A stretch of DNA of 36,543 nucleotides from Sphingomonas sp. 28-63-12. GTDB taxonomy: Bacteria > Pseudomonadota > Alphaproteobacteria > Sphingomonadales > Sphingomonadaceae. The stretch is from NCBI GenBank assembly GCA_002281535.1, contig NCGD01000040.1, positions 1 to 36,543 on the forward strand, given 5' to 3'. The notes under the pieces are model-generated. The model did not search any database and was not told where the DNA came from. It worked only from the letters and a program-made list of their open reading frames with translations. The position numbers were made by a program, and so were the translations under genes. This document shows, one piece after another, positions 33,449 through 36,543 of the stretch (its first letter is position 1; each line of letters starts with the position of its first letter).

Positions 33449-34366
33449 ATGCAGCGCTTCGGCATCCGGATCATAACGCTGTGGATCGCGACGGCCGGCG
33501 CGGCAGCTGCACCCCAAGCTGTCGACGACCCGCTGACCCGGCCGATCGCTGCCGATTATGCCGCACGCTGGTTGGCACCCCAGCCGCCCGCCAGAATATA
33601 TGGCAACACCTATCTGGTTGGGTTCCGCAAGATGAATGTCGCGCTGATCGACAGCGGGGCGGGGTTGATCCTGATTGACGGGGCGCTGCCGCAGTCGGTC
33701 GCTTCAGTGGAGGCCAATATCCGCGCGCTCGGATTCAAGCTCGGCGACCTGAAGCTGATCCTCAGCACGGAGCCGCATTACGACCATGCCGGCGGGTTGG
33801 CGGCGTTGGCGCGCGACAGTGGCGCGACGGTCATCGCCAGCGCATCGGCCGCCAAGGCGCTTCGGCAGGGGCATAGCGACGCCGATGATCCGCAATTCGG
33901 ACAATTGGCCGATCTACCGGCGGTAACCGGCAAGCTGCACATTGTGCGCGACGGTGATGTCATCAGGCTGGGCGCCGTCCATGTTGTGGCGCAGGCGACG
34001 CCAGGGCATACCGCCGGCAGCATGAGTTGGCGCTGGCAGTCCTGCCAGGGCGGGCGCTGCCTCCATATGGTATTCGCCTCCAGCCTTAATCCCGTGTCGG
34101 TCGATACCTATCGCTTTTCAGATTCCGCGCATCGGCACATCGTCGCGGCCTTCCGGCGCACGCTCGCCCGGGTCGCTGCCATGCCCTGCGACATCCTGTT
34201 CACCGCCCATCCCGATAATTCGGGCGGCGACGCCAAGTTCGCCCGGTTCGAACGCCAGCCAACGCCCAATCCATTTATCGATCCGGGCAGCTGCCGCACG
34301 CTGAGTGCCAGCTACACAAAAATTCTCGACGATCGGCTGGCCGGCGAGGTCAAGCACGCGCCATAA
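33449..34366 (+). CDS. subclass B3 metallo-beta-lactamase-like protein (Glu at first zinc position)
   Basis: 305 residues with a signal peptide (MQRFGIRIITLWIATAGAAAA) and a GGGGGGGA ribosome binding site. Metal motifs are EPHYDHAGG (Glu108, His110, Asp112, His113), TPGHTAGS (His187) and FTAHPD (His254). B3 enzymes hydrolyse beta-lactams including carbapenems with two zinc ions. The standard motif begins with His (BBL position 116), but here it is Glu. Variants with Gln (GOB type) are known, and I recall a Glu form from sphingomonads that is active. A Cys pair CQGGRC and two further Cys could form disulfides. It lies between rpsA and cmk, opposite to both, and ends 19 bases from the cmk stop. 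Beta-lactam hydrolysis is inferred only. Confidence 0.88.
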   Translation: MQRFGIRIITLWIATAGAAAAPQAVDDPLTRPIAADYAARWLAPQPPARIYGNTYLVGFRKMNVALIDSGAGLILIDGALPQSVASVEANIRALGFKLGDLKLILSTEPHYDHAGGLAALARDSGATVIASASAAKALRQGHSDADDPQFGQLADLPAVTGKLHIVRDGDVIRLGAVHVVAQATPGHTAGSMSWRWQSCQGGRCLHMVFASSLNPVSVDTYRFSDSAHRHIVAAFRRTLARVAAMPCDILFTAHPDNSGGDAKFARFERQPTPNPFIDPGSCRTLSASYTKILDDRLAGEVKHAP

Positions 34367-34385
34367 TGCTGGCGCTGCTCCCGGT

Positions 34386-35018
34386 TCAGGCCGGTCTGGC
34401 GCGGCGTTTGGCCTCGACCAGCTCGATCGCGCGTTGCACCGCGCTTTCGATTGACAGGAAGCTTGTGTCGAGCAGGTTGGCGTCGTCCGCCATCAGCAGC
34501 GGCGCGGCGGCCCGGCCGGTATCGCGCAGGTCGCGGGCCCGGATATCGGCAAGAACCTTGTCGAGGCTGACCGTGGAGCCCTGCGCGCGCAGCTCGGCAT
34601 GGCGGCGCTTGGCGCGGATTTGCGGGGTCGCCTTGATGAACAATTTTGCATCGGCGTTCGGGGCGATCACTGTGCCGATATCGCGCCCATCAAGGATCGC
34701 GCCGCCCGGCTGGTTGGCAAAGCGGCGTTGGCGGTGGAGCAGCGCCGTGCGCACTAACGGATGGGCCGAGACGATCGAGGCGGTCTTGCCGATCTCGTCG
34801 CCGCGCAGCGCTGGATCGGCAAGCAGCGATTCGTCGAAATCGCAGGCGGCAAAGCCATCCGCCTCGATTTCCGGATCAAGCTCAAGGCGCAGGACATTCA
34901 GCGCGACCGCCCGATAGAGCAGCCCGGTATCAAGATGGGGAAGGTGGTAATGTTTGGCGAGGGCGCGGGCGATGGTGCCTTTGCCTGAAGCGGCGGGTCC
35001 GTCGACAGCGATGATCAT
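34386..35018 (-). CDS. cmk: cytidylate kinase
   Basis: 210 residues from ATG 35018. Cmk phosphorylates CMP and dCMP with ATP. The N-terminus MIIAVDGPAASGKGTIARALA contains the P-loop, followed by HLDTGLLYRAVAL (NMP binding), LDGRDIGTVIAPNADAKLFIKA and RAKRRHAEL (lid). The longer in-frame extension to 35102 lies inside aroA and lacks family residues, so it is rejected. It starts 16 bases after the aroA stop and has no strong ribosome binding site, which suggests coupling to aroA translation. Downstream, the usual rpsA neighbour is separated by the beta-lactamase gene. Confidence 0.97.
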   Translation of the reverse strand: MIIAVDGPAASGKGTIARALAKHYHLPHLDTGLLYRAVALNVLRLELDPEIEADGFAACDFDESLLADPALRGDEIGKTASIVSAHPLVRTALLHRQRRFANQPGGAILDGRDIGTVIAPNADAKLFIKATPQIRAKRRHAELRAQGSTVSLDKVLADIRARDLRDTGRAAAPLLMADDANLLDTSFLSIESAVQRAIELVEAKRRARPA

Positions 35019-35034
35019 GACCGCACCAAAGGCC

Positions 35035-36360
35035 CTAACCGGCCAGCGCGTCAAGGGTTTCGAAGAAGGATGGAAAGCTTGTGGCGACCGGGGCGACATC
35101 ATCGATGGTCACAGCGGCTCGTGCGGCCAGTCCGGCGACCGCCATGCTCATTGCGATCCGATGATCGAGCAGGGAGGCAATCTGCGCTCCACCCGCCAGC
35201 AGCGCACCGTCCGAGCCGGTGATCGCAAGGCCATCGTCAAACTCTTCGACCGCCACGCCGATCGCCGTCAGCGCGGCCGCCATCGCTGCGATCCGGTCGG
35301 ATTCCTTGACGCGCAGCTCATGGGCACCACGCGCAACCGTCCGGCCCGAGGCAAGGGCAGCGGCGACAAACAGGATCGGATATTCATCGATCATGCTGGG
35401 CGCGAGATGGGGCGGGACCTCGATCGCTTTGAGTGGCGCTGCGCGGACGCGCAGATCGGCGACAGGCTCACCACCAATCACGCGCGGATTTTCCTGAACA
35501 ATGCTGGCGCCCATCATCCGCAGCGCCTCGAACAGGCCAGTCCGGGTGGGATTGAGCCCGACATTGGCGATCAGCACGTCAGATCCCGGGATGATCGACG
35601 CGGCAACAGCAAAAAACGCCGCCGATGAGGGGTCGCCGGGAACGGTGATCGTTAGCGGTTTGAGCTCGGCCTCGCCAGTGATCGAGATGATCCGGCCCTG
35701 ATTGGTTTCCTCGACCGTCACCTTCGCCCCGAACCCCTGGAGCATTCGCTCGCTATGGTCGCGAGTTGCGATCGGCTCGATCACGCTGGTGATGCCCGGG
35801 GTGTTGAGTCCGGCAAGCAGTACCGCAGATTTCACCTGGGCCGACGCGACTGGTAATGTGTAGCTGATCGGTATCGCCGGGCAGAGCCCGCGCACCATCA
35901 GCGGTAAAGTGTTGCCGGGGCTGGCGGTGATATCGGCCCCCATCTGCGCGAGCGGCTCGATCACCCGACCCATCGGGCGGGCCGACAGCGACGCGTCGCC
36001 GACGAAGGTCACCGTGATCGGATGGCTCGCGACCAGCCCCATCAGCAGCCGAGTCGAGGTGCCGGAATTGCCCATGTCGAGCGCCTGAGTCGGTTGCAGC
36101 AGCCCGCCGACACCGACCCCGCTGACCGCCCATGATCCATCGTCATGCCGGACGATCGTCGCGCCCATGGCGCGTAAGGCAGCGGCAGTGGCGAGCACAT
36201 CCTCGCCCTCGAGCAGCCCTTCGATCCGGCTGGTGCCCACCGCAAGCGCGGCAAACATCAGGGCGCGGTGGCTGATAGACTTGTCGCCAGGCACTTGCAT
36301 GCTACCCCTCAGGGGGCCGTCGGCGACGAAGCTGCGGGGAAGGGCAACGGCATGGGACAT
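35035..36360 (-). CDS. aroA: 3-phosphoshikimate 1-carboxyvinyltransferase (EPSP synthase), class II-like
   Basis: 441 residues. AroA joins phosphoenolpyruvate and shikimate 3-phosphate in aromatic amino acid synthesis. Key parts are PGDKSISHR (24-32), DMGNSGTSTRLLMGL (95-109), DASLSARPMGRV, ASAQVKSAVLLAGLNTPGIT, TRDHSERMLQGFGA, SMIDEYPILFVAAA and ELRVKESDR. The protein aligns far better with the Agrobacterium CP4 class II enzyme than with the E. coli class I form. The CP4 Ala100 that keeps glyphosate out is Gly100 here. ATG 36360 has only a weak ribosome binding site. It is divergent from a FYDLN-acid gene. Confidence 0.97.
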   Translation of the reverse strand: MSHAVALPRSFVADGPLRGSMQVPGDKSISHRALMFAALAVGTSRIEGLLEGEDVLATAAALRAMGATIVRHDDGSWAVSGVGVGGLLQPTQALDMGNSGTSTRLLMGLVASHPITVTFVGDASLSARPMGRVIEPLAQMGADITASPGNTLPLMVRGLCPAIPISYTLPVASAQVKSAVLLAGLNTPGITSVIEPIATRDHSERMLQGFGAKVTVEETNQGRIISITGEAELKPLTITVPGDPSSAAFFAVAASIIPGSDVLIANVGLNPTRTGLFEALRMMGASIVQENPRVIGGEPVADLRVRAAPLKAIEVPPHLAPSMIDEYPILFVAAALASGRTVARGAHELRVKESDRIAAMAAALTAIGVAVEEFDDGLAITGSDGALLAGGAQIASLLDHRIAMSMAVAGLAARAAVTIDDVAPVATSFPSFFETLDALAG

Positions 36361-36461
36361 TGGCGGCGGCTTTGACAGCGCGCTTGCGCTATGGCAAGGC
36401 GCGCCCCACTTTGCGGCTCAACAGCTGCAAACTCCCATCTCTTCGAAAGGTCACGCACCTC

Positions 36462-36543
36462 ATGGTGAAGCCGGAATGGGGCACGAAGCGAACGTGTCCG
36501 AAATGCGCAACGCGTTTTTACGATCTGGGCAAGGATGACCCGG
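36462..36543 (+). CDS. FYDLN acid (TIGR02300) family protein, 5' end only
   Basis: Twenty-seven codons are visible before the window ends. They read MVKPEWGTKRTCPKC, then ATRFYDLGKDDP. The CPKC pair and the FYDL motif define the TIGR02300 family of short alphaproteobacterial proteins with a zinc-ribbon-like N-terminus and a long acidic C-terminus, which is cut off here. The function is unknown. It is divergent from aroA, with 101 bases between, as in many alphaproteobacteria. The start ATG 36462 is the first in frame with these motifs. Confidence 0.85.
   Translation, partial: MVKPEWGTKRTCPKCATRFYDLGKDDP

Noticed and set aside
34386-35102. 28-codon N-terminal extension of cmk
   Set aside because: It overlaps the aroA coding end, lacks conserved residues, and the P-loop normally begins a few residues after the start.

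Overview
The window looks like chromosome from a sphingomonad-type alphaproteobacterium. It is GC-rich. It carries the aroA-cmk-rpsA-ihfB order seen in alphaproteobacteria, a FYDLN-acid (TIGR02300) gene divergent from aroA, an RcnB-family protein, class III PHA synthase genes, palindromic interspersed repeats and a subclass B3 metallo-beta-lactamase. There is no rRNA, phage, transposase, integrase or CRISPR array. One tRNA (Leu, anticodon TAA) is present. The assignment to Sphingomonadaceae is inferred from gene content.

Layout. (1) 45-3213, minus: a secreted TPR-type protein, recJ and a VOC protein that overlaps the recJ stop. (2) 3380-5304: an FrhB-like iron-sulfur flavoprotein (plus) and a prolyl-4-hydroxylase-like 2OG-Fe(II) oxygenase (minus), which share one CTAG as their two stop codons. 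(3) 5334-6427: an RcnB-family Q/R-rich secreted protein with a clear intrinsic terminator. (4) 6544-11033: a glutaryl-CoA catabolic group, with gcdH, a GNAT, a CaiB/BaiF CoA-transferase and an orphan [2Fe-2S] subunit on minus and a CitE-like lyase divergent. (5) 11025-13090: a two-gene ABC exporter with a promoter that predicts a nearly leaderless mRNA. (6) 13199-21207: a storage-lipid and fatty-acid region. It holds a broken CYP102-type P450-reductase fusion, a wax ester/diacylglycerol acyltransferase with a Lys/Pro/Ala-rich tail, a phasin, and convergent to them phaE-phaC-GNAT-alpha/beta hydrolase. (7) 21338-25515: a class II aldolase family protein, a secreted unknown, a haloacid dehalogenase and a polytopic alpha/beta hydrolase. 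(8) 25516-27122: a more AT-rich island of small unknown genes with two copies of a roughly 100-bp repeat. (9) 27123-30894: nadC, a secreted RNase T2, a DUF4112 protein with a start-codon problem, a peptide-binding lipoprotein and tRNA-Leu. (10) 30946-36543: ihfB, rpsA, an inserted B3 metallo-beta-lactamase gene, cmk, aroA and the start of a FYDLN-acid gene.

How the genes fit together. The most coherent set is the storage region. Neutral-lipid synthesis (WS/DGAT), granule coat (phasin), PHA polymerisation (PhaC-PhaE) and possible mobilisation (lipase-like hydrolase) lie in two convergent operons that meet at a GC-rich hairpin. The acyltransferase tail resembles the basic tails of nucleoid-binding phasins such as PhaF, so an enzyme-borne granule-nucleoid tether is possible. 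Region 4 reads as glutarate/glutaryl-CoA breakdown. No complete new defence or mobile system could be seen.
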